Of a stretch of 54,604 nucleotides of DNA, positions 1 through 7,461 are shown piece after piece. The notes under the pieces were generated by a model. The model was not told the DNA's origin. It did not search any database and saw nothing but the letters and a program-made list of their open reading frames with translations. Source of the stretch: CAYOWK01 sp964407665 (GTDB taxonomy: Bacteria > Pseudomonadota > Alphaproteobacteria > Caulobacterales > Hyphomonadaceae); NCBI GenBank assembly GCA_964407665.1, contig CAYOWK010000028.1, forward strand, positions 1 through 54,604, written 5' to 3'. Position numbers and translations under genes: made by a program. Position 1 is the first letter of the stretch; each line of letters begins with the position of its first letter.

Positions 1-668
<668 letters not shown>

Positions 669-672
<4 letters not shown>

Positions 673-1229
673 GGGCGGGCCTCCGGATAAATTTTCTCGA
701 GCGCAGATCGGGCGGCCCTCGGATCATCGAGGAGCAGCCTAAGGGATTTGGGGTCGCCGTCCCGGTGGCAAACCACCAGCATGTTGCGCCCAGGCTTGCC
801 GCCGACCTCGAACCCGTCGATGTCGCCGCGAGCTATGTCTTCGACAAACCTGCCCGTGGCGCTGACGACGAGAACCCGTCTGTCCGTGGCGGCATAGGTG
901 CTGGGCAGTGTTAGGAGTTCGCGCTCCTCGGCGCTCCGAAAAAATCGCAACCAGATCATGAAGGCGAACAGCAACGCGAGCTGTATCGCAACGCCGCCGA
1001 AAATGAGCGCTGAAGTCAGGGTGCTCTGGATCGGCGCATCGCCGTAGAGAACAATGTGGGTGTAGGAGCGGACTGCGAAATGGCCAGAAACGATCAGCAG
1101 TGCGGGACCTAGCAGCAACAGGCCCCTGTCGTTGCGCTTTTTCCGCGCCGCTTGCAGTCGCGCGGATTCCTGCGCCTGCCACAGCAGACGTTCATCCTGT
1201 CCGAGATGCTTCGTAACTCCGGCGTCCAT
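669..1229 (-). CDS. Small membrane protein with PH-like domain, cotranscribed with thiC (copy B)
   Basis: The 186-residue product has an N-terminal DERLLWQAQ segment, two hydrophobic helices (about residues 35-55 and 72-95) and a C-terminal beta-rich region containing YAATDRRVLVV. This pattern resembles bacterial PH-like (bPH) membrane proteins; I know no assigned function. I chose the ATG at 1229. A longer reading from 1253 would begin MPAKGRE, but those bases are the conserved 3' strand of the TPP riboswitch. GGGAG lies just upstream of 1229 and is part of the riboswitch 3' end. The gene lies between the riboswitch and thiC and overlaps thiC by 4 nt, so it should be thiamine-regulated. A diverged paralogue lies at 1794-2363. 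Confidence 0.8.
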
Positions 1230-1233
1230 CGGC

Positions 1234-1341
1234 TCCCGTCCCTTCGCCGGCATGACCCGGATCAGGTTCTAAGGGTGCTCGGGCGGTCGTCTTTCGACAC
1301 TGGCCACGATCTCAGCGAACGTCCGTTCGCGCCCCTCGGAT
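1234..1341 (-). promoter_or_regulatory. TPP riboswitch (THI element), intact-looking copy B
   Basis: Read on the minus strand, the element has the conserved GGGGCGC start, a perfect P3 hairpin (GCGAACG/CGTTCGC), the invariant CTGAGA motif, ACCCTTAGAACCTGATC, and the pyrophosphate-helix segment CCGGGTCATGCCGG followed by CGAAGGGA. P5 pairs fully (CCGG with CCGG). The 3' end runs into GGGAG directly before the ATG at 1229. Ligand binding could therefore hide the ribosome-binding site of the membrane protein-thiC operon. Translational rather than transcriptional control is an inference from that overlap. Confidence 0.95.
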
Positions 1342-1351
1342 TGAGCAGACG

Positions 1352-1723
1352 TTAGTCGGCCCCGGAGCCTCGCACAAGCGGGAAGGGATCGCGATTGGCG
1401 CGGGCGAACAGCTCCTCGAAGGCCTCCGCCGCAACCGGGTCGATGCATCGGCCGTCGTCGGCGCTCCACTGGGCGAAGCGGTCCGGGGTGGGGAAGTCGT
1501 TGTAGAAGAGGCAGGGAATTTCCACATGGCAGCGATAGATGGCGAAGGCCTCGCTGTTCTCCTCCATGTAGACGATGTCGATGGCCTGCGGCTCGGAGCC
1601 ATGGCGGTAGTCGATCCGCCGCGTGACGGCGTTACGTGGGGAGACCTCGACCCAGGTCTGCGGATAGTCGGCGGGGGCCGGGAAGGGCGGGCGCAGGCGG
1701 TAATGGCGGACGGCGTCTGGCAT
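1352..1723 (-). CDS. Hypothetical protein between the two TPP riboswitch modules
   Basis: I do not recognise this 123-residue protein. It looks soluble, has no signal peptide or membrane segment, and is rich in aromatic and acidic residues (for example RHYRLRPPFPAP near the start and EIPCLFYNDFPTPDRF in the middle). I placed the start at ATG 1723; the longer reading upstream only mirrors the end of the preceding gene in another frame. No clear Shine-Dalgarno sequence precedes it. It occupies the gap between the thiC remnant at 1756-1797 and the second riboswitch, so it is either cargo carried by the duplication or an insertion into the decayed copy. Confidence 0.55.
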   Translation of the reverse strand: MPDAVRHYRLRPPFPAPADYPQTWVEVSPRNAVTRRIDYRHGSEPQAIDIVYMEENSEAFAIYRCHVEIPCLFYNDFPTPDRFAQWSADDGRCIDPVAAEAFEELFARANRDPFPLVRGSGAD

Positions 1724-1755
1724 TGGCGTTGGGTTGTTGTGGCGGCTGTGCGGTT

Positions 1756-1797
1756 TCAGCGCCCGGGCAGCGGCTCGAGGGATTTCGGCCTGTTCAT
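1756..1797 (-). pseudogene. thiC: Remnant of the thiC 5' end
   Basis: The ATG at 1797 overlaps the stop of the preceding membrane protein gene exactly as in the intact thiC operon. The reading is MNRPKSLEPLPGR, then stop. Intact thiC begins MNKHIDPKSLEPF. The bases encoding PKSLEP are identical over 18 nt (CCGAAATCCCTCGAGCCG), and after a deletion of about 18-21 nt the sequence CCGCTGCC again matches intact thiC. It is therefore a truncated copy of the start of thiC, now ending at an early TGA. Confidence 0.85.
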
Positions 1798-2363
1798 GGG
1801 CGGGCCTCCGGGAAGATCGATTCGAGTGCTGCTTTGGCGGATTGCGGGTCGTCGAGTGCACTCAGCATGATCGAATCATCGGGTGGTTTGCCGTTGCGCC
1901 GATTGATCCAAAGGATGTCGGGCTGCTCTTTCGTCACGCCCGTGATGCTGGCGATCTCAGCTCGGCCAATCTCGTCCACCAAATCGCCGCCGCCATCGAC
2001 CACGAAAAGCCTTTGGTCTGTCGCCGCGTATGTCAGCGCTGAGCCGACGTTGGATCTCGCCTCGGCTCCAAGTCTAAAGAAGAACCAGACAAAGAGGCCG
2101 ACGCTGCCCAAAGCCGCAACTGCGATCGGCGCAGAAAGCAAACCTCCAAGTCTTGCTGGCGGCTCGCCCGTGGCGATCCATGAATCAATCGTCTTGAACG
2201 CGCTAAGGCCGAAAAATGCGCCAAGAGCCAGGCAAAGCGGTATCAGCCACAACAACTGGCGGCGCTGCCGCACGTACCAAAGCGCTCTGAGGCGCAATGA
2301 CTCCTGCGCCTGCCAGAGCAGACGTTCGCCGTCTCGTAGATGCCGTGTGACTTCGCCGTCCAT
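1794..2363 (-). CDS. Small membrane protein with PH-like domain, paralogue (copy A)
   Basis: This 189-residue protein is a clear paralogue of the product of 669-1229. Shared features are RLLWQAQES near the N-terminus, two hydrophobic helices, YAATDQRLFVVDG in the PH-like region, and an almost identical C-terminus (ALESIFPEARP against ALEKIYPEARP). I take ATG 2363 as start, because the alternative ATG at 2387 lies inside the riboswitch core. It follows a second TPP riboswitch and runs into the thiC remnant. The open frame is intact, so the protein may still be made although its regulator and downstream thiC copy have decayed. Function unknown. Confidence 0.75.
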   Translation of the reverse strand: MDGEVTRHLRDGERLLWQAQESLRLRALWYVRQRRQLLWLIPLCLALGAFFGLSAFKTIDSWIATGEPPARLGGLLSAPIAVAALGSVGLFVWFFFRLGAEARSNVGSALTYAATDQRLFVVDGGGDLVDEIGRAEIASITGVTKEQPDILWINRRNGKPPDDSIMLSALDDPQSAKAALESIFPEARP

Positions 2364-2367
2364 GTGC

Positions 2368-2465
2368 TCCCGTCCCTTCGCCGGCATGACCGGGATCAGG
2401 TTCTAAGGGTGCTCGCCCGCAATGGGGCCGATCCCAGCGGCCTTATCGTCCGCGCCCCCCGGACC
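2368..2465 (-). promoter_or_regulatory. TPP riboswitch, diverged copy A
   Basis: The minus strand carries GGGGGGCGC, ACCCTTAGAACCTGATC, GTCATGCCGGCGAAGGGA and GGGAG, the last three nearly identical to copy B. Two changes hit the core: the invariant CTGAGA reads CTGGGA, and the P5 strand reads CCCG instead of CCGG, giving a C-C mismatch against CCGG. The P3 hairpin is also less perfect. Homology to a THI element is clear; whether it still binds TPP is doubtful. Confidence 0.88.
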
Positions 2466-2507
2466 GTTGAAAACTAGGCCATTCGCGTGCCGGGCGGAAG
2501 GAGGAGA

Positions 2508-3011
2508 TCACTCGCTGCCGGGCAGGAGGTCTTCCAGGAAGAAGGCCGAGAGCTCGTTGCGGCCCGGCAGGCCCGACTTGCGGTAGATGGACCGGGACTG
2601 TTCGCGGACGGTGCGCTCGCTGGTCTGGCGGATGTCGGCGATCTCCTTGTGGGAGAGACCCTTGAGGAGAAGGAGGCCGATGTCGGTCTCGGCCTCGGTG
2701 AGCGACCAGTCGGCGAACTGGGTGCGGATCGCAGCGCCGAGGCCGCTGACGAGCTGGCGGTTGTCGGAGCGCCAGCGGTCGGCCTCCTCGCGGGCGGCGG
2801 CAAGGTCGCGCTGCACGCTGCGAATGCGTCGCGTCATGAGGATGGCGCCGAGGGCGGCAGCCAGAAGAACCGCTGTCTCGATGGACAGGTGCAGCGCGCC
2901 CGCCCCCTCGTTGCGGTCGGTGTAGAGATCGGTTCCGATCAGCACGACGATCGCGGCGAACAGGGCCGCGGCCCCGGCATTGCGCCATTTTTCGTATGCG
3001 TCATCCGACAT
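2508..3011 (-). CDS. Membrane-anchored LuxR-type transcriptional regulator
   Basis: This 167-residue protein has two hydrophobic helices at about residues 9-26 and 41-59, a charged coiled-coil-like stretch at about 62-85, and a C-terminal LuxR/GerE helix-turn-helix (LTEAETDIGLLLLKGLSHKE, then IADIRQTSERTVREQSRSIY). It has no receiver domain. The start ATG 3011 is preceded by GAGG at good spacing. It diverges from the cytochrome b-like gene at 3120, so that gene is the most likely target (inference). Membrane attachment suggests it senses a membrane or redox state directly, without phosphorelay. Confidence 0.85.
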   Translation of the reverse strand: MSDDAYEKWRNAGAAALFAAIVVLIGTDLYTDRNEGAGALHLSIETAVLLAAALGAILMTRRIRSVQRDLAAAREEADRWRSDNRQLVSGLGAAIRTQFADWSLTEAETDIGLLLLKGLSHKEIADIRQTSERTVREQSRSIYRKSGLPGRNELSAFFLEDLLPGSE

Positions 3012-3119
3012 AGCGGCCTCTTTGTCCCGTCTGGCATCCCCTGACACGTCGCATGACGAATGGGAACGCTGGCCGCGCGGAGCCAGCTTCGGTCGATCCA
3101 TCGGGATCAGGAGATCGAC

Positions 3120-3785
3120 ATGACGGACGCAGCAGCAAGGAAGCATGTGAGGGTCTGGGACCCTGTCGTGCGCATCGGACACTGGGTGCTGGCAGGCGCC
3201 TTCCTGACCGCCTATTTTTCCGGCGACGAGTTCAAGGACATCCACGTCATCGCCGGTTACACGGCGGCGAGCGTGGTCGCGATCCGGATCGTCTGGGGCT
3301 TTGTGGGGACGAAGCACGCGCGGTTTGCCAACTTCGTGCGCGGTCCGGGATCGGTGCTCGGCTATCTCGGCGGCCTGATGTCCGGCAAATCGGGCCGCCA
3401 TGTCGGGCACAACCCGGCAGGCGCAGCGATGATCCTGTCGCTTCTGCTAGGAGTGGCGGGAACGGCGACGTCGGGCATGGCGCTGTTGGCGGCGGAGGAG
3501 GGCGAGGGGCCGTTCGCAAGCTTCATCGCTGCCGAAACGGCCGGGGCCCGGGATGGGCAGACGGTCCGTTCGGAGCGTGAAGGCGGCGGCGAGGAGGAGG
3601 AGGATGAAGAGCGCGGCGAAGGCGGCGGGCAGGAAGAACTGTTCGAGGGCGTCCACAAGGCGTTCGTCTACTTCACCCTCGGCCTGATCGGCCTGCATGT
3701 GCTGGGCGTCATCGCCTCAAGCCTCGCCCATCGCGAAAATCTGGTCGGCTCGATGGTGACAGGCCGGAAGCGTGCCGACGACTGA
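3120..3785 (+). CDS. Cytochrome b561-like membrane protein
   Basis: The 221-residue product begins with the cytochrome b/b6 pattern VWDPVVRIGHWVLAGAFL and has four predicted membrane helices with histidines in the first and last (IGHW; VHKAFVYFTLGLIGLHVLGV), as needed for b-type heme. It probably moves electrons between the quinone pool or a c-type cytochrome and a partner. Start ATG 3120 follows AGGAG. An unusual Glu/Gly-rich acidic insert (GGGEEEEDEERGEGGGQEE) lies between helices 3 and 4. The heme-binding DUF3365 lipoprotein converges on it at 3866-4459 and could be a partner. Confidence 0.9.
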   Translation: MTDAAARKHVRVWDPVVRIGHWVLAGAFLTAYFSGDEFKDIHVIAGYTAASVVAIRIVWGFVGTKHARFANFVRGPGSVLGYLGGLMSGKSGRHVGHNPAGAAMILSLLLGVAGTATSGMALLAAEEGEGPFASFIAAETAGARDGQTVRSEREGGGEEEEDEERGEGGGQEELFEGVHKAFVYFTLGLIGLHVLGVIASSLAHRENLVGSMVTGRKRADD

Positions 3786-3865
3786 GGGCCACGGCGCTCT
3801 GGCTGCAGTTGGCCGACCGGCGCGGGGGCGACTCCGCGCCGGGTCTGTCGTGCCGCGCTGCCGCG

Positions 3866-4459
3866 TCAGCCCGCACGCAGCCTCACCGTCGCGGTGAACG
3901 CGCCGCGCAGGTCGCCGGGCCGGAAGCCGGTGGCGGCGTCATTCGTGTAGGTTGCGCGGATGGTCTGGAGAAGGGCGGGGTCGATGTCCGCGCCGTGGCA
4001 GGTCGCGCACATGGGCTGGAGCAGGATGGGCTTCATCCAGCGGACTTCCCAGCCGGCCTCGCTGGCGACGACCGTATGGCCTTCGAGGGTTGCGGGGTCT
4101 GCGCCTGCTGCGATTGCCGTTGCGAAGGCTGCGAGTTGCGCCGTCTCCCATGCATCGGCGGCGTTGGCGGGGTTGCGCACCCGAGTGGATGTACGTCCGA
4201 TCTCGACGCCGCGCTCGGTCGAGATGCGGTTGGCGATGGCAGGCGCTTTCTCGTTGCAGACGCCGATGGCCTTCATGGGGCCTCCCTCCGCCATGGCCGA
4301 CGTCAGCGCGCCGATCAGCTCGGGTCCGAGTGAGGCGGCGGCGGCGCGGCTCTGCGCCAGCGCGGCCTCGACGGCCGCATCGGATGGAGGCGCGGGCGGG
4401 GCAGATGCGCATCCGGCAAGGAGGGCGCTGGCGAGTGCTAACATGGCGGTGCGAATCAT
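3866..4459 (-). CDS. DUF3365 (Tll0287-like) heme-binding lipoprotein
   Basis: The 197-residue protein opens with a lipoprotein signal peptide (LALASALLAGC, lipid-modified Cys at residue 16). It contains the DUF3365 pattern GPMKAIGVCNEKAP, NPANAADAWE and a C-terminal CATCH heme c motif (CxxCH). The family is thought to comprise periplasmic heme sensors or electron-transfer proteins; the exact role here is unknown. It is convergent with the cytochrome b561-like gene, about 80 bp away, which makes a shared redox role plausible. Confidence 0.85.
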   Translation of the reverse strand: MIRTAMLALASALLAGCASAPPAPPSDAAVEAALAQSRAAAASLGPELIGALTSAMAEGGPMKAIGVCNEKAPAIANRISTERGVEIGRTSTRVRNPANAADAWETAQLAAFATAIAAGADPATLEGHTVVASEAGWEVRWMKPILLQPMCATCHGADIDPALLQTIRATYTNDAATGFRPGDLRGAFTATVRLRAG

Positions 4460-4505
4460 CCCGGACCCCGGTCTTGAGATTTGAACATTAGACTATCGTG
4501 ATATG

Positions 4506-4525
4506 CGCCCCTTCGCGAAGGGGCG
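4506..4525. repeat. 20-bp perfect palindrome
   Basis: CGCCCCTTCGCGAAGGGGCG is its own reverse complement. It lies about 50 bp upstream of the DUF3365 start, where a dimeric repressor could bind, or it could form a hairpin in the leader. Confidence 0.6.
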
Positions 4526-4634
4526 TTCGCCAGATTGCCGGCCGGGGTCGCGCGATCTGCTCTAGACGAATGCGTAAGCATAGACATGCGATTGTTGTCC
4601 TTGCTGCAAGTACAGATCAAAGAACTCCGGCGCT

Positions 4635-4656
4635 GACTGTGCCGGGACTGTGCCGG
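4635..4656 (+). repeat. Tandem 11-bp direct repeat upstream of the receiver gene
   Basis: GACTGTGCCGG occurs twice without spacing. An 11-bp period puts both copies on the same DNA face, as expected for a transcription factor binding in tandem. It lies about 150 bp upstream of the start at 4805. No factor is known. Confidence 0.5.
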
Positions 4657-4804
4657 TCATTTGTAGTTACCATTACATTAGCGAAGATCGTGTAGCTTGC
4701 TACCTACGCCAAAAGCCGGGCGGGGATCGCCGTGAGCATGCCGGGGGGACACCGGGCGCTCACGGCCTCCCCGACACCGGCGGCGGTTTCGGGGAGACAA
4801 CGCC

Positions 4805-5578
4805 ATGCTTTTGCCGCGCGCGATCCTGCTTGAGGACAGCAACGTCCAGGCGACACGACTTGCGAACTACATGCAGGGGAAGGGCTGGATCAGCCTCTGG
4901 GCGCAGGGGGTCGAGGCAGCCGTCCGCGCCTTCGGCGGCCAGTACGCCGAACTGCTCCTGATGGACGCCCGGACGGACGCCGCCGATCTCAAGACCGCGC
5001 TGGAGCGGGTCCGCTCCATCTGGCCCGGCGCCCGCGTCGCGCTGATGATCGACGGTTCGGTCGACGCCGGAGCGCTGCGGGCGCGCCGGGGCGTCGACTT
5101 CATCCTGCGGCGTCCGATCGACTCGAACGAAGTCGACAAGGTGCTGCAGCAGGCGCGCGCGACAAGCCAGGCTTCGCAGGGATGGGCCAGCGTGCTGGTG
5201 GTGGACGACAGCGCCACCATCCGCCGGATTGTCGATCAGGCCGCCCGCATGGTCGGGCTCGGGCCCGTCGTGGTGGGGTCGATGGAAGAGGCGCTGGAGA
5301 AGCTTTCGGCCACGCGCTTCGATTGCATTGTCACCGATATCTTCATGCCGGGCATGGGCGGCATTGCCGGTATCCCGCAGATCCGCAGGCGAGCGCCGGG
5401 AACCGCGATCGTGGCCATGTCGAGCGGCTGCGGCGACACCATGGGCTTCGAGGAGGCCTTGCGCGCCGCCGCCTCGATCGGGGCTGACCGTTGTTTGCCC
5501 AAGCCCTTCACCCCCCAGCAGCTCGCCGACGCTGTGCGCTCCGCCATTGCCATGCTTGGCGTCAGACAGGCGGCCTGA
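4805..5578 (+). CDS. Tandem-receiver (REC-REC) response regulator without output domain
   Basis: The 257-residue protein consists of two receiver domains. REC1 (about residues 5-118) keeps LEDSN and Asp54 in LLMDARTDA but has RRPI where a KP motif is expected, so it may be a degenerate receiver. REC2 (about 134-250) looks complete: VVDDSATIRR, Asp178 in TDIFMPGMGG and LPKPF near the end. No DNA-binding or enzymatic output follows, so it may act by protein contact, like CheY-type or DivK-type regulators. Start ATG 4805 follows GGGGAGA. No kinase gene is adjacent. Confidence 0.88.
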   Translation: MLLPRAILLEDSNVQATRLANYMQGKGWISLWAQGVEAAVRAFGGQYAELLLMDARTDAADLKTALERVRSIWPGARVALMIDGSVDAGALRARRGVDFILRRPIDSNEVDKVLQQARATSQASQGWASVLVVDDSATIRRIVDQAARMVGLGPVVVGSMEEALEKLSATRFDCIVTDIFMPGMGGIAGIPQIRRRAPGTAIVAMSSGCGDTMGFEEALRAAASIGADRCLPKPFTPQQLADAVRSAIAMLGVRQAA

Positions 5579-5645
5579 GCGGCTTTGACAGGGGCGGAGC
5601 CTCCACCTATCCCACCCGCTGGCAGGCTGGCGAAGAGGGGCAGGC

Positions 5646-6233
5646 ATGAACGGGGGCGTTTCCGACCCTAGCCACGCTGGTGGCGCACCCGGCGCGGGCG
5701 TGGCCATTGCCTATCGGCCTGCGACGCTGGCGGACGCTCCGGCGCTGTCTGCGATCGGCGCCGAGACTTTCACCGAAACCTTCGGGCATCACTATCCCGA
5801 CAGTCACCTGCAGGCGTTCCTGGCGTCCGCATATTCCCTGTCCGGCGCGCAGGCGGATCTCTGTGATCCAGAGACGGAAATCCTGTTCGCAGAGCGCGAT
5901 GGCCGGCTGCTGGGATACTGCAAGATCGGCGCATGCAAGCTGCCCCTGGAGACTGGCCCGCAACCGTGCATCGAGCTTCACCGGATCTATGTTCGCGCCG
6001 AGGCGCAGGGTCTCGGCGTTGGCCGCGCCCTCATCGACTGGGCGATGGAGCGGGCCCTGGCGCGCGGCGCCGTCAACATGTTTCTCGGTGTCTGGTCGGA
6101 AAATCCGCGCGCCCTCGCCGTCTATCGCGCACGCGGCTTCGAGCCTGTCGGCGGCTACAAGTTCGCGGTGGGCGAAACGCTGGACGACGAGATCATCATG
6201 AAGCTGCGTCTGGCTGACGGCCCCGCCAGCTGA
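5646..6233 (+). CDS. GNAT family N-acetyltransferase
   Basis: The 195-residue protein has the GNAT fold pattern: YRPATLADAPALSAIGAETF at the start, ELHRIYVRAEAQGLGVGRAL as the acetyl-CoA binding segment (motif A) and NPRALAVYRARGFEPVGGYK at the C-terminal side. Sequence style is closest to PaiA-like acetyltransferases; the substrate cannot be told. Start ATG 5646 follows GAGGGG. It is tail to tail with a second, unrelated-looking GNAT gene at 6239-6793, 5 bp apart. Confidence 0.88.
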   Translation: MNGGVSDPSHAGGAPGAGVAIAYRPATLADAPALSAIGAETFTETFGHHYPDSHLQAFLASAYSLSGAQADLCDPETEILFAERDGRLLGYCKIGACKLPLETGPQPCIELHRIYVRAEAQGLGVGRALIDWAMERALARGAVNMFLGVWSENPRALAVYRARGFEPVGGYKFAVGETLDDEIIMKLRLADGPAS

Positions 6234-6238
6234 CCAGA

Positions 6239-6793
6239 CTACCGGAAATCCTTGCGCATCTCGAGAAGGTCGAAATCGCGTGTCGTCTCGCCAGATGTCT
6301 CGGTGAAGGGGAAAGGCATGCGCGTACCGGTCAGGGCGTAACCGCGCCGCTCATACCAGCCGATCAGCGTCTGCCGGACGTTGATCACGGTCATGACCAT
6401 AGAGGGCGAGTTCCAGATCGCCTGCGCCCGCTGTTCGCACTCCGCCAGAACCTGTTTTCCGAGGCCGGCTTTGCGGGCTTCGGGGTTTACCGCGAACATG
6501 CCGAAATAGGCGGCCGGAAGCACGTTGCGTGTGGTGTAGCAGGTGGTTGTCCCGCGCTGCTGGATGAGGGCGCAGGCGATGATGCGCCCGTCCTGTTCGC
6601 CGACCACGAACCGGCTCTCGGGGTCCGACAGGAGGCCCTCGACTTCCCGCAGGTTTGTCCGGGGGCCCCGCAGCAGATGATATTCGGAGTCCCACCGGAT
6701 AGCCGAATCCGGCCCGCGATAGGCGAGCTCGATGAGGTCGACAATGGCGCTGGCGTCTTCGCGCCGGGCGTAGCGGAATGTTGGTTCGGGCAT
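6239..6793 (-). CDS. GNAT family N-acetyltransferase
   Basis: The 184-residue protein begins FRYARREDASAIVDLIELAY and carries a GNAT motif A variant, FAVNPEARKAGLGKQVLAEC, followed by NVRQTLIGWYERRGY. The substrate is unknown. Start ATG 6793 is preceded by GGAGAC-like sequence on the minus strand. A longer upstream frame exists but has no GNAT features and covers the region divergent to the next gene, so I left it out. Confidence 0.87.
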   Translation of the reverse strand: MPEPTFRYARREDASAIVDLIELAYRGPDSAIRWDSEYHLLRGPRTNLREVEGLLSDPESRFVVGEQDGRIIACALIQQRGTTTCYTTRNVLPAAYFGMFAVNPEARKAGLGKQVLAECEQRAQAIWNSPSMVMTVINVRQTLIGWYERRGYALTGTRMPFPFTETSGETTRDFDLLEMRKDFR

Positions 6794-6907
6794 GGAGGGT
6801 CTCCGGGCCTGACAAGCCATGGCGGGCTCGCCGAGGTCAAGGTCTCGTGAGGCGGACTTGCCAATGTGCGGGCCTGATGTCCTGATCCCGGTCTGATGGA
6901 GGCAGGC

Positions 6908-7381
6908 ATGGCGCCAAGAGTGGTATTCCTCGGCCTGGCGGCCGCGCTCGGCGGCGCCGCAGCGATGGCTCAGGTCTCCCATGCCCAGACGCCCGATCCC
7001 AAGCTGTGCGACCCTGCCAGCTACCCGTATGATGCTGTCCACGTCGCGCCGGATTCGCACCGGGTCATGTTCGAGGATGATCATGTCCGCGTGCTGGAGA
7101 TTCTCCTGCCGCCGCTGGCCGCCGAACCGATCCATATCCACGCCCTGCCAAGCGTCATCTACGGGGAGACGGGCGGGGAGGGCGGCGCGCGGTTCCTCTA
7201 CACCACCTACCGCATGGAGAACGGGCGCTTTGTGCCGGAGCGGAGCGAGGAGATCTCGCCAACGTCCGGCACGCGCGCCGTCTGGACGCCGCCGGAAGGC
7301 CCGCACTCCATCGCCAATATCGGTCCGGTCCCGGTGCGCTTCACCCGGATCGAGATCAAGCCAGAGGCCTGTTCCCGCTGA
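6908..7381 (+). CDS. Exported cupin-like protein
   Basis: The 157-residue protein has a signal peptide (LGLAAALGGAAAMAQ, cleavage near residues 22-24). The body resembles small cupin-fold proteins: HRVMFEDDHVRVLEILLPP, then AEPIHIHALPSVIYGETGG with HIH as possible metal ligands, and GPHSIANIGPVPVRF near the end. I chose ATG 6908 because GGAGG sits 5 nt upstream; the earlier ATG at 6896 would place the signal peptide further in. Function unknown, probably periplasmic. Confidence 0.72.
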   Translation: MAPRVVFLGLAAALGGAAAMAQVSHAQTPDPKLCDPASYPYDAVHVAPDSHRVMFEDDHVRVLEILLPPLAAEPIHIHALPSVIYGETGGEGGARFLYTTYRMENGRFVPERSEEISPTSGTRAVWTPPEGPHSIANIGPVPVRFTRIEIKPEACSR

Positions 7382-7461
7382 GGGCGCTCCGGGCCAGCGT
7401 ATTCCCGTCAAGCTTTGTTAAAGGCGTGATCTGCTAGAATGTCGCAAATCGAGGGCCGTAC

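Larger units (their letters stand above)
4460..4804. other. Divergent intergenic region, no gene seen
   Basis: These 345 bases separate the DUF3365 gene (minus) from the tandem-receiver gene (plus) and should hold both promoters. I see no convincing ORF or RNA gene. Two symmetric elements stand out: a 20-bp palindrome at 4506-4525 and an 11-bp tandem direct repeat at 4635-4656. Confidence 0.6.
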
